NCBI RefSeq assembly: GCF_019578655.1
Contig: NC_063262.1
Span: forward strand, 14,887,582-14,951,581
Direction of reading: 5' to 3'
Length of the DNA stretch: 64,000 nt
From: Ricinus communis
Lineage: Eukaryota > Streptophyta > Magnoliopsida > Malpighiales > Euphorbiaceae
Shown here: positions 14,201-28,600 of the stretch, piece after piece
Layout: each line of letters begins with the position of its first letter
Position numbering within the stretch: the first letter of the stretch is position 1
The notes under the pieces: generated by a model
The model's input: the letters and a program-made list of their open reading frames with translations, nothing else
What the model was told of the DNA's origin: nothing
The model's database searches: none
Made by a program: the position numbers and the translations under genes

Positions 14201-17200
14201 ATATTGAATTTTTATTTGGTTTATATTTAGTTTCGTTGGTCTTTTTAGTGTTTGTTTAGTTTATGTTAGATAAATCTGACAAAAAAATCAATATATTTTT
14301 TCCGGAACAATACAAGCTGAAATTCAAAAATTCTCTGTTTAATAACCTCAATAACAGTATAAGACAAATTAAAATTTATTTTACAAAAAAAAGTATTGAC
14401 TTTGGTTTAACAATTACATCCTACATCTAGAAGCAAAATAAAATAAGCATAAAGTTTAGAAAATAGATCAAACATAAACTCAACTTAAAACAAATAAAAA
14501 CTAAAGCAAACATATACTAAATATAAACTCAATTTAAAGCAAATAAAAACTAAACATAAATTAAAAGAGAAACTTAAACCTAATATTAGAACAAAATAAA
14601 AATTAAAAATATCAAACCGAAACCAAAAGCAAACCAAACATAATAAACAAAAATATACCTTCAAAACAACCTTCTTTTTACTCTAAGATGCACTTTCACT
14701 ATAATCTTTCTCCTCTTACTAGCTTTAGAATCTTCTTTAAAAGATGGAGAACAAAATTCTTTTATTACCAGCCATCACTAATCTCTCATCAGGCTTCATT
14801 AGCTTCTTAAGAATTTGAGTAGAATAGCGCAAGAACGATTATCAACCTAGATTACATAGAATTAAAAAATTTTAAAAATAATCAATCAAAAAACCGCAAA
14901 ATGAGGTGAAGAAAGTGGACACTTGAAACAGCAAATAACACAACTTAAAAAGGAGAAAATAGATAGAAAAAACTGATGGGAAAAACAGCCACAAACGGTA
15001 AACAAATAAATGCGGAATTAATCTCCGTTTGTCTAAACTTTTCCAACTTGAATGAACCCCTGAGGATGCAAACAAATAGGGTATTCTTAATGCAATTAGA
15101 ACACACACAATACCACTGCTATGCACCAAGATATTGAGCTAAAACAGTAAGCACACAACAACACAAAGACACCGAAATTTTAGCGTGGAAAACCCATAAA
15201 CTAGGGAAAAACCACGGGACCATTTTGGCCGCTTAAATCCACTATCATCATCAAAGGAGCAATACAAAGTCTTCTCTAGATAATACTAGAGGCATACAAA
15301 ATCATCATATCCTTGGAAGTAAGCACATCAAGGTGTATGGAATCAAAATAGAGCCAAGATAAGAAATATATCACCAGAAAATTAGCTACTGTTCAGACCA
15401 ACGAAACCCGACCTCCGGACCTCAAAACCCGATCTCCACCGTCCAAAATATTGGTCCAGATGCTGTGTAGCTGCTGTCCAAAAATCACGACGATCCAACG
15501 GTTCAATCTACGGGAAACAGAACTTTTCTGCTGCTGTGTATTCTCTTCTCTTCTCCTCTCTCTTTTCTCTTTTTCTGTTATGTGTTTGTTATATACTTCT
15601 CCTCTCTTTTCTGTCCTTATATTTTAGATAGTGGCAGACCTATTTTTTTTAATAATATGCTCCCAAAATAGAAAGTCTAAATAAGACTTTAATGGGCTCA
15701 ATAGTTGGGCTTTCCTCATGGGTCAAAAATAAAGAAAAAACCCAACAAATCTCCCCCTTTTTAACTTATGAGGAAGAGTTCGCCATACCGGCGATGGAGC
15801 AACATACCTTCAACTTTTCCCTTGCTAGAATCTTTGTCAACATATCGACACCATTATCATCAGTATGAACTTTATCAAGTTCAAATAGTTTATCTTCAAG
15901 TGCATCTCTAATCCAATGATATCTCACATCAATATGCTTGGTTCGTTTGTGAAACATAGAATTTTTAGCAAGGTGAATAGTACTTTGATTATCACAAAGA
16001 ACCACGTAGCACTGTTGCACAAAGCCAATCTCTTGCATAAATCTTTTGAGCCATAATAGCTCCTTACACGCCTTCACATTACCTCGGTGGTGGATAAAAC
16101 CACACACTTTTGCGATCTCGATTGCCATGACCTCCCCGCAAAAGTCATCAAATATCCGAAGTGGATTTCATGTTGTCCTTATTTCCGCCATATCGGAATC
16201 AGATAACCAACAAGTATCGGCTTTCCATTTCCAAATGTTATACCCAATTTTGAAGTACCACGTAGATATCCGAGAATCCACTTCAACGCTTCCCAATGCT
16301 TCTTACCCTGGATTTGACAGAAATGACTAACAACACCTAACGCATGGGCAATATCAGTCGTGTACACACCATAGCATACATCAAGCTCCCTACAAATTTG
16401 AGGCATAAGGGACTCTATCCATCTCTTCAATCTTCTTCTCGGAAGATGGACAATCTTTATCCTGTCAACTGAAGTTAGTAGTAAGAGGAGAACTAACCTC
16501 TTTAGCTTTATCCATGTTGAATCTGCGAAGCACCTTCTCGATGTATTGCTCCTGTGACATGTGTAGCTTCTTCAAAGCTCTATCTCGAGTGATCCGAATG
16601 CCAAGAATATGTTTTGCTGGCCCCAAGTCTTTCATAGCAAAAGACTTGCTCAATTGTATCTTTAGCTGAGTAATTCTTTCTGCATTCTTGCCAACAATTA
16701 ACATGTCATCAACATATAACAATAAAATGATGAAATCATCATCACCAAACCTCTGGAAGAAAACACAATGGTCTAAAGTAGTCTTTCGGTAATTTTGCTC
16801 CCCCATAACTGACTCAAACTTCTTGTACCACTGTCTTAGTGCTTGCTTCAACCCATAAAGACTCTTTTGAAGTCTACACACATAGCCTTCTTTTTCCTTA
16901 ACCTGAAAACCTTCAGGTTGCTCCATGTAGATTTCTTTATCCAAGTCACCATGAAGAAAAGCTGTTTTGACATCCATCTGTTCAACCTCAAGATCAAGGC
17001 TGGCTGCCAAACCAAGAACAACACGAATAGATCCCATTTTCACGACCGGAGAGAAAATCTCATTAAAATCAATACCCTTTCTCTGACTGAATCCTTTGAC
17101 CACCAATCTAGCCTTGTACCTAGGTTGTGCGGTGTGCTCTTCAGTCTTCACTTTGTAGACCCACTTATTCTTCAAAGCTCTCTTGCCTTTAGGCAACTTC

Positions 17201-20200
17201 ACCAACTCAAAAGTATTATTCTCATGTAAGGAATTCATCTCATCTTGCATGGCTTCAACCCACTCCCTTTTGTGCTCATCTTCCATGGCCTCTGCATAAC
17301 ACTCGGGCTCTCCCCATCAGTGAGTAAGACATACTCATTAGGCTGAAAAACGAGTGGAAGGATGACGATCTCTTGTAGACCGCCTAAGTGGGACAAATGG
17401 TGGCACGTCTGGTATCTCTGAATGAAATTCTTCATCCACCTCGCTCAAGCATCAATATCATCGGTATCATGTTGTTCATCATTCCGAACATCATCGTCAA
17501 GAGGTGGTTCTACATGCCGAGGAGGCACTGGATCCAAATCAAGAACATCATCATTATGTTGAGGAATCGCTCTCTTTCTTCTCAACATCTTTCGTGGTCC
17601 GATCTTCAACAAACACAATATCTCGGCCGAATAAGTTTCTTGTGGACAGGATCATATAATCATAACCAAACTCATCTTGGCCATAACCCAAGAAAACACA
17701 TGGTTTTGACTTCACATCAAGCTTTGATCTTTCATCTTTAGGAATGTGCACAAAAGCTTTGCATCCAAAGACCCTTAAGTGACCGTAAGAAACATCTTTG
17801 CCACTCCAAACCCTGTCAGGTACATCAAAAGACAAAGGAACACAAGGAGTTAGATTAATAACATGTACCGTCAGATTCAAAGCTTATCCCCGAATGAACT
17901 TGGCAGCCCTGCATGTGACAACAAACATCTGACACACTCCATCAAAGTTCTGTTCATCCGCTCTGCTAATCCGTTCAACTGTGGTGTCTTGGGAGGACTC
18001 TTTTGATGTCGAATACCATGATCTCTACAATAAGCATCAAATGGGCCAATGTATTCACCTCCATTATCTGTCCGAATACACTTAAGCTTCTTTCCAGTCT
18101 ATCTCTTAACCGAGGCATGAAACTGCTTAAACACTTCAAATACTTGATCTTTAGATTTCAAGGTATAAACCCATACCTTTCTAGAGTGATCATCAATGAA
18201 TGTGACAAAGTAGGAGCAACCACCAAGTGTCCTAGTCTTCATAGGACCACAAACATCAGAGTGCACCAGATCAAGTATACTCTCCTTCCTGGAAGGAGGA
18301 TGGCTCTTAAAGGAAACCCTGTCTACACCGCCAAACAGTTGAGAACACTTCTTTAGATGAATATCATGCACACCCAGGTAACACATTTCTCTTCAACAAA
18401 AGAGACATCCCTTTTCACTCATGTGACCAAGTCTTTTATGCCATAAATCAGTCATGTCAGTATTCACCACAGCATTGACCCTATCCTTGAAGATCTTCGG
18501 ATGTGTCATGTACAACTTTGAGCATTTTTTACCTCTAGCCACAATCAAAGAACCACGAGTGAGTTTCCATATTCCATTACCAAAGTTGTTGCTGTAACCA
18601 TCATCATCAAGTAGGCCCGCGGAGATCAAATTAAGTCTCATATCTGGAACATGTTTTACATTATGTAAAACCAACTCTATCCCAGTGTCAAACTTCAAAC
18701 AAATATCTCCGATGCCTGCAATCTTTGATAGTCCATTATTATCCATCCTAACATTACCAAAGTTACCTAGAGTATAAGATGAATAAAAATCCCTTTGTGA
18801 TGTTACATGACATGTAGCACCACTATCAACAACCCAGCTCGAATCAACATGTGCAATGTTGATCATATCAAGATCAGAACAAATAAGGAACTCATCAGTA
18901 GTAGTGTTAACTTCAGCATTGCCATTACCACCCTCATCTTTCTTATGGTTCTTTTGATTGCTGTAATCGCTCTTCTTCTTCTCCTTTTTCAATTGCCTGC
19001 AGAACCGTATTGTGTGCCCTTTTCTACCACAATGATAGCACTCAAAATCAGCAAACTTTCCTTTGGATTTACTTCGATACTTCCCTTTGTTACCTGGACC
19101 TCTACTCGACTTCCGCTTTCATGAACTAAGACATCAGAATGTGAAGAAGAACCTTGTGACTTTCTTCTCATCTCTTCATTTAAAACACTGCCTTTAGCTA
19201 ATTCCATGGTGATAATACCATCTGCTGCAGAGTTGGACAATGATGTTCTAAAAGTTTCCCATGAGTCCGGTAAAGTGCCCAGGAGCCACAAGCCTTGTAT
19301 CTCATCTTCAAACTTGATACCCATTCCTGCAAGTTGATTTATGATTCCCTGAAAAGAATTCAAATGATCGCGATGTGGAGTTCCATCATGGTATTTCAAG
19401 CTCATCATCCTGTTTTATTAAGAACAATTTATTGTTTCCGGTCTTTCTAGCATACAACTGTTCAAGCTTGTTCCACAAAGTGCGAGCATGAGTCTCTCCG
19501 CTGATATGGTTCAAAACATTATCATCAACCCATTGACGAATATACCCACAAACCTGTCTATGCAAAATATTCCACTCTGCATCTGTTTTACTCTCAGGTT
19601 TATCAGTATTAAACACAGGCAAATAATAATCCTTCACATAAAGTAGGTCTTCCATCTTGCCTTTCCAAATATGATAATTAGAACCATTTAAATTGATCAT
19701 CCTACTTGTGTTAGCTTCCATCATTCAAACAAGTTTAACCAATACAGAAGAACCAGGCTCTGATACCAATTTGATGGGAAAAACAGCCACAAACGGTAAA
19801 CAAATAAATGCGGAATTAATCTCCGTTTGTCTAAACTTTTCCAACTTGAATGAACCCCTGAGGATGCAAACAAATAGGGTGTTCTTAATGCAATTAGAAC
19901 ACACACAATACCACTGCTATGCACCAAGATATTGAGCTAAAACAGTAAGCACACAACAACACAAAGACACCGAAATTTTAGCGTGGAAAACCCATAAACT
20001 AGGGAAAAACCACGGGACCATTTTGGCCGCTTAAATCCACTATCATCATCAAAGGAGCAATACAAAGTCTTCTCTAGATAATACTAGAGGCATACAAAAT
20101 CATCATATCCTTGGAAGTAAGCACATCAAGGTGTATGGAATCAAAATAGAGCCAAGATAAGAAATATATCACCAGAAAATTAGCTACTGTTCAGACCAAC

Positions 20201-22078
20201 GAAACCCGACCTCCGGACCTCAAAACCCGATCTCCACCGTCCAAAATATTGGTCCAGATGCTGTGTAGCTGCTGTCCAAAAATCACGACGATCCAACGGT
20301 TCAATCTACGGGAAACGGAACTTTTCTACTGCTGTGTATTCTCTTCTTTTCTCCTTTCTCTTTTCTCTTTTTTCTGTTATGTGTTTGTTATATATTTCTC
20401 CTCTCTTTTCTGTCCTTATATTTTAGATAGTGGCAGACCTGTTTTTTTTAATAATATGCTCCCAAAATAGAAAGTCTAAATAAGACTTTAATGGGCTCAA
20501 TAGTTGGGCTTTCCTTATGGGTCAAAAATAAAGAAAAAACCCAACAAAAACGGCAACGTAGATAAAAACCAAAAAAGTAAATATTTTAAAAGCAAAGCGC
20601 AAAATGTAAAAGAAAGTTAATAATATATTTTTATAAGCAAATAAAAAAGTTAATGTACTGGGCATAATTTTCCTCTTTTTCTATTAGGCATAAAAATAGA
20701 CTGATTAGGCAAATTTAAATATGGGTATATAAATATAGTACTGATATTATATGATATTAAATAATTTTAATTAATCATTTTACTTAACTATTGATAATTT
20801 TGATTAATCATTTTACTTTTTGATAAAAATAGTTTGAATTATAAAATCGTTGCAGATTTTAGTCAATTTTTAATTTTGATCAAATGAATTAGCAAATGAA
20901 GAGGCATTATATAAATAAATTATGTCAACGTTAAATTTACTTATTCTTAATTGAAATTAAGAATTAGCTAAAATTATAAATAATATTAATTTGAGATGTT
21001 TTTATTAAAATTAAACAGATTGACTAAAATCATCAAAATAACATATTTTAAATTTCTTTTACCACTAAACCTATTAAAATATTCAACTCCTTGGGGGCTT
21101 TCAATTTCTGAATCAATATAAACATAGCACATTCTTCAACATTTTCCATAATCTGGAAATAATGGACATAATATATAGCTGGTAATTCACGAAGATTTTA
21201 CTTTTCTGATAAATCTAATTAAACTTTCAAAAGCCTTATTTATTTTTGTTCAAATTTTAAATTCTGCATTTCATTATTACTAGTTATTTATCCGTACAAA
21301 GCACGGCTTAAGTTTATAAATATAATTTAATATAATTTATAATATTTTTAAAATAATAACAAACAAACTATTTTTAAATATTTATTTTAATTATTTTAAA
21401 ATCTAAATCTTAATAGTGAATAATATAAAAATTATTTTAAAAATATTTATTAATTATTTTTAGTATTATTTATTACTATTTTTATGATTAAAAATTTATT
21501 ATATAATTAAAAATTAATTTATTTTTAAATATAATATTAAAAATATAATTTAAAATACTATTTTTAAAAATTAAAATTATTATCTAATTAGAAAGATAAT
21601 CTATTTATTAATACTAAAAGATAATTAATAGGCTATTTTTTGAATATATCATTATCTGATTAGAAAAATATTTTAAAAATTAATATAATATTAAAATATA
21701 ATTAATATGCTATTTATTAGGATTACAGTTAGTGTTTAATTAAAAATATAAATTATTAATTAATAAATTAATAGGAAAACTGTAAAATTATATGTAAGCT
21801 TGAATCTCATGTGTCAAAATAAATACACATGTCAAAACAAAAATCTTATATGTCAAAAATTAAATGTATATGTAAAAAAATTTAGAAAAATATAATTAAT
21901 ATATTATTTATTAGTATTAGAGTTAGGAATTAATTAAGAATATATCTTATTAATTAATATATTAATAGAAAAAATTATAAAATTACACATAAATTTAAAT
22001 CTCACATATCAAAATTAAAATAAAAAATTTATGTATCAAAATTAAATAAATATTTAAAAATAATTTTAAATGTCAGAA

Positions 22079-22155
<77 letters not shown>

Positions 22156-23697
22156 TTCCAAATGGAGTGATAGGAGCTCAATCATATCAACATTGTCCAC
22201 AGAGTCCTAGAGATCTAGGACAGAAGAAGAACTAACACTAGAAATCAGCCACCAATTCTGCCAGTTACCCAACACTGTATTAAATCGCCTTGGAGCAACC
22301 AAAATGAATACAACCATTAGCTATATAAGCAAATTCTATTCTCCATGAGATATTAAAAATGAATGAAGTCCTATAAGGAACTAGAAATCTTTAATCTTGA
22401 CTATTATAAATAATCCAGATTCTATTTAGATCAATCATTTTTATAATTATCAGTATAGTCCCACCAACCAATCCAGCTTATGAATTCTCCAAATTACATA
22501 ACTTCAGTTTCCAAGGACACCCACTATTCCCATCTTCATTTTAGCAATCAGAATTCAATTTCAGTAATACTATCTACTCATGCCCCATTAATTGCCATTC
22601 CTATGCATATTGGATTATGAAAGAATTAATTTATGAAAATTACCTACAAGTTGGTTAAGGGCATAATTTATTAAAATGAAAGACCCACTTATATTTCTAA
22701 ACTTTATTAGATATACATAAATTAGTAGCTATTAATGTCTACTACCTTTAATGGCTCAAATTTTGATACAGTGTTTATTTTTCCAATCTTATAATCTTTT
22801 TCTATTTATACTAACTAATGAAAATCTTTCCAATTCACTTTTTATCTATCAAATTGCAGAAATCAATCTTGACCATTGCCATGACATCCATCATATTACA
22901 ACCGTAATCACTCACTCTTTTTTCTTTTTAATTTATTTATTTTGCACCTATCAGCCAAAGTTGTATTTTCCCATACTGAAGTCTACGAGCCCAGTTTCAA
23001 GCATTACACTGGCCAGATACGGAGAGGTTAGTATTTTTCTTTTTCTCATCTTCATATTTTGGGCACAAGGGAAAACCGAATATTCTACTCTCTACTATTA
23101 CATGTTTATGATAAAAGCACCCAAGGAATTGCTTTTTCCTTCCCAAATAATCAATCTCACCCAAACAAATATCAGGTAAATTGCTAAGTGGCTATCAAAC
23201 TTTTGGATATTGTAACTAATTGGTATTAATATTTTAATATTTTTTAATCAATGTTTCTGTTTGTGTTTCAATTTAACGTACTTATAACTTTTTAGTGAGT
23301 TAGCATGCTTAGTATGATAAATTATTAATAAATTAATATTGCTCATGTAACGAATCAGTTAAAAATATTACATTTTCAGCGGTCAAATTAGTAAAAAAAG
23401 TAATAAATATTTTAAATTGAAACAATATTGGTAAAAAAGAAAAATACTAGTATTAATTAGATATTATATATAAAAGTTTGATAGTTACAGAGCAATTTAT
23501 CCAAAATATCCTAATGATTTGTTTATCGTACTGAATTCTTTTTGTTCACTAGATTATTTTTCTAATATTTCTGTTTCCTGAATGTTAAACCATTATTTGG
23601 GTCAATTAGTGGTTTAATGATTGCAGGGAAGAAATTAGAATTTGTTGTTCCCAAGCTTTGGAGCAACTATGCCAGAAACATGGTTGGAAGGTAAAAC

Positions 23698-23767
<70 letters not shown>

Positions 23768-25632
23768 TAAAGTAACATAATAATAATAACTAATAGAAAT
23801 AAAAATGACTAGATTTTTACAAGAATTTTTAAAAATGAAATACCTATTTTATAGTATAATATTAACATGTATTTATTTGAGAAAATTACAAAAAATTGTC
23901 ATAAAATTAATTAGATGGTAACCTTTTATGATTATCTGGTACGGGTTCACCCAGGGTTTCCAAAGACAAAGAGGCCCCTAAGTTTTTATGTACATATGGG
24001 GCAAAAAGATTGAGTTTTCCTTTTCTGGATTTTTTTACACTTTAAGCTTAATTTTAATGTTTAGGACCCCAAATTTTCCTGTCATGTGAAAATATAATGC
24101 AAAACTCTTTTGTGTTTAATTTTGGATTTTAAAATTTAATTTTAATATTTAGTTACTCAATAGTATCTTTATTTTTTGGTTTGGACTTGATATGCATCTC
24201 CAATTTATTTTCATAAATTCCATCATTCATTTGAAGTTTTAGTAATATATATTGTCTACTATTTTATACATAAAAGGCGCAACCAGAAAAGTATAAATAA
24301 AATGCTATAGTATTTAATTATATTTATTTTAGTAAAATAATATTAAAAATCCTAAATCATCAGAAGCTAAAAATAAAATTTTATTTACTGATTTTATATT
24401 TCAAAAAAGGTAAAAATAAATAATTGTTAAATAACTTTTTTCAAATATTAATCATATTATTACAGGACTATTAGTATTACTATAAGATTGGCATAGAGCC
24501 ATATATAGTTTATCAGTGAGTCTGATTCCATATGCTATTATTTCACCATTTGATAATTTTTGATATATTTTTACATATTTTTTTAATAAAAAGTATGTAA
24601 TTAACCATAATGAAAGAAATATTTTACAGTTAAAAAATATCATTTACAAAAATATAGTCGTCTTTACTCCAATCAGTCATTATAATTATATTTCTTATTT
24701 TTAGTAAAATAGGTTTAGAGTTTAATAAGTTTGACCGTTAAATCAATAACTTTTTAAACCGTAATTTAACAGTAAAATAATAGAATTAAGAGTTTTTAAA
24801 TTTCAAATTTAGATTTTTAAACACGGATAACATAATAAAAATGGCTGATTGAAATGAAGATGACTGAATTATTATAACTCGAAACTTTTTAACACTAAAA
24901 TATATTTTTTTATTATGATTTGTAATTATATATATATCTTTATTTAAAAATAAAAAATTTTCTTTATTTGAAAATAAATTGACATTCTAAAAATTGTACA
25001 GTAATTTTTATTTTGGGAAGAGTGACGCAATACCATTAATAATAATCAAATATAATCAATAACAATCCCTTCTCTCACTGACCTCCTGCTGCTGCTGCTG
25101 TGTATGGTATTCTTATTCTTAGACAACAGAGGTTACAATACCAGAGATAGAAGCGATGCGCCTGGCACATTATTTAACAATTGGATCTGAGTGTACTGCT
25201 TCACTTAGTCCCTATCTAGCAAAGCTGTATGCCATCTTTCACCTAATTAATTCTGATTTCTTTTAATTTGACTACAGAGTGTATTAAATCAATATATTGA
25301 TGATAATATTATATTCTTCAATTGAAATAGGAATACTTCAGAGTTAGGATGGGATGCAAGGGTAGCACTCTGTGTGTACGGTGCTTTCACTGGCAAAGAT
25401 TATATAAAGGCTCAAAAACTTAGGTACGTATGTTACATCCTTAGACTATACTTTCAATTTAAGAATTTAGTGCCACAACAATTGGAGAATTGACCACTGA
25501 TATTGAGCTTCAAGGTACAAAATTGAAATTTTTAAATTTAGTTATAAATCTATCTTTGTTGTTATTTCATTCAAGACAATGACATTAGCGAAAAGTTAAA
25601 ATATAAAAATGATAAAGTTAAAATTACATTAA

Positions 25633-25673
<41 letters not shown>

Positions 25674-28600
25674 TTTTAGACTGAAATATTTTTAATAGGT
25701 ACTTAAGTTTTGATATTATAATTTTTGTTTTAACATGTGTATTTATTTTTGATACATGTAATTTAAATTTATATATAATTTTATAATTTTTTCTATTAAT
25801 TTATTAATTAATAAGTTACCTTTCTAATTAAACACCGATACTAATCTTAAGAGATAGCATATATTCTAATATTATATTAACTAATAAATAGTTACTTAAT
25901 CAGATAATAATATTAATTCTATCTTAATAAAATATTAATTATATTTTAATATAATATTAACTAATAAATTAATTTCTAATTAGATAATAATTCTAGTTCT
26001 AAAAAATAAAATATTAAATTAAATTTTTAATATTATTTCGATAATAAATTAATTTTTTAATTAAATAATAAATTTCTAATCCTAAAAGATAGTAACATCA
26101 ATTAAATTAATATTATCAATTTATATAATAATAAAATTGATTAAAAATATTTTAAAATGATTTTATATTATTTCATTGATAAAATTTTAAATTTTTAAAA
26201 ATTTAAAAACTATTTAAAAATAGTTAATTTATTATTATTTCTAAAATATTATTAGTTAGTATTAAATATTTTATTAAATTATATCTATCAAATTGATTTT
26301 ATAATCGAAATAATAATAACAGCTGTGCAATACACGAGTATACGACCAATATATATTATTTTTGAGACTCAAAATTTCTTTGATATGTGTGCTTAATTTT
26401 TGTTACATAAAATTTTTATTTTAACATTTGTATTTATTTTTGACACATGAGATTCATACTTATGTATAATTTTATAATTCTCTTATTAATTTATTGATTA
26501 ATAAGTTATATTTATAATTAAACACTGACTATAATCCTAAGAAATAGTCTATTAATTATATTCAATATTATATTAACTAATAAATAGTTTTTTAATCAAA
26601 AGATGATGCTAAATCTATTCTAAGAAATAACATATTAATTATATTTTATATTATACTAACTCATAAATTAATTTTCTAATTAGATAATAATTTTATTCTA
26701 GAAAATAGCATCTTAAGTTATATTTACTAATAAATAAATTTTTTAATTATATAATAAATTTCTATCCTAAAAAATAGTAATATTAATTATATTGATAGTA
26801 TTAATTTATATAATACTAAAATTAATTAATAAATATTCTAAAATAATTTGTATATTTTTGCATTAAAAGAATTTAAAATTTTTAAAACATTAAGGAGGAC
26901 ATTTAAAAATAGTTAGATTACTATTGCTTTTTAAAATATTATAATTCAATATTAAATATTAAAAAAATTATTAAATTATATTTATCAATTTAATTTTATA
27001 ATAAAAATAATAATAACGGTCATGCAACGCACATGTAAACGATTAATCTATATATATAAATTTCTGAAACCTAATTTTTTTTTTGACATCTATGTTTAAT
27101 ATTTGACACATAAATTTTTTATTTTGACACGTGTACTTACTTTTGACATATAAAATTCAAGCTTATTTGTAATTTTATTATTTTTTCTATTAATTTATTG
27201 ATTAATAAGTTAAATTTCTAATTAGACACTGACTTTAATCCTAGAAAATAATATATTACCCATATCTTAATATTATATCAACTAATAAAAGTTCTCTAAA
27301 AAAATAATGATACTAATTTTATCTTAAGAAATAGCATATTAATTATATTTTAATATTACATTAACTAATAAATTAATTACGTGAATTAGATAATAATTTT
27401 AATTCTAGAAAATAGCATCTTAAATTATATTTTAAATATTATATTTAATAATAAATTGATTTTTGATTATATGATAAATTTTTAATCCTAAAAACAGTAA
27501 TATCAATTATATTATACATTAATTTATATAATATTAAAATTAATTAATAAATAATTTTTAAAATGATTTTATATTATTACATTAATAAAATTTTAAATTT
27601 TTAAAAATTATGGACATTTAAAAATAGTTAGTTTGCTATTATTTTTTAAGATTTTATAAATTAATATTAAATATTGAGAATTTTATTAAATTTATCAAGT
27701 TGATTTTATAATCAAAGTAATAATAATAGGCAACGACTAGTATATATTAATTTTTGAGACCTAAATTTTTTTAACACGTGTCTCTTTTTTGACATATAAG
27801 ATTTTTGTTTTGACATGTGTACTTATTTTTGACACATAGGATTCAAGCTTACATGTAATTTTATGATTTTTTCTATTAATTTATTAATAAGTTATATTCA
27901 TAATTAAATATTGATTCTAATTCTAAGAAATAACATATTAATAATAAATTAGTTTTCTAATTAGACAATGATTAGCCTAAAGAAATAGTATATTAATTAT
28001 AATTTAATATTGTATTAACTAATAAATTAATTTTTAATTAGATAATTATTATAATTCTAGAAAATAATATTTTAAATATCATATTTACTAATAAATTATT
28101 TTTTAATTCTATAAAATAGTAATATTAATTATATTGATAGTATTAATTTATATAATAATATAATTAATTAATAACTATTTCTAGAATAACTTTTATATTA
28201 GTACACTAATAAAATCTTAAAATATTAAGAAGTTAAAAAGAAAAATTTAAAATATCTGATTTTCTGTTATTTTTAAAATATGATAAATAAATATTAAATA
28301 CTAAAATTTTATTAATTTTATTTATAAATTTAATTTTATAATTATATAATAATAACAACCGTGCAATAAAAATAAACGAATAGTTGTATTTGAAGAATGT
28401 GATTGATTTTATAGTTGTGGAAGGTAGATGATATGGTTGCATTGCATTTAGTTATAATTGAAACTTTTCTTCTAAAATAAACAATGTTTATTATATTTAT
28501 TATTTATAAAAAGTAAGTGAGATGAACTTATTTTTTTGAAAATCTGTATTTACACGTGTGAACGCATAATTTAAAACGAATAAAGACTGACAATAAAAGT

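Larger units (their letters stand above)
14974..20546 (-). mobile_element. Complete Copia LTR retrotransposon, antisense in amidase intron 8
   Basis: Two near-identical LTRs (14974-15747 and 19772-20546, TG...CA) bracket gag and pol on the minus strand. The 5-bp target duplication AAAAC is perfect (14969-14973 and 20547-20551). A primer-binding site matching the 3' end of initiator tRNA-Met adjoins the right LTR, and a purine tract adjoins the left LTR. The LTRs differ by 8 substitutions and one 1-bp indel over 775 bp, so the insertion is recent. The coding region nevertheless carries several frameshifts and a stop, so the copy cannot make its own polyprotein. Confidence 0.96.

Noticed and set aside
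16843..17229. 128-codon plus-strand frame
   Set aside because: Antisense of the open Copia reverse transcriptase block.
25640..28385. Regularly spaced repeats considered as a CRISPR-like array
   Set aside because: Units are about 690 bp, diverged and Helitron-like; CRISPR repeats are short and the genome is a plant.
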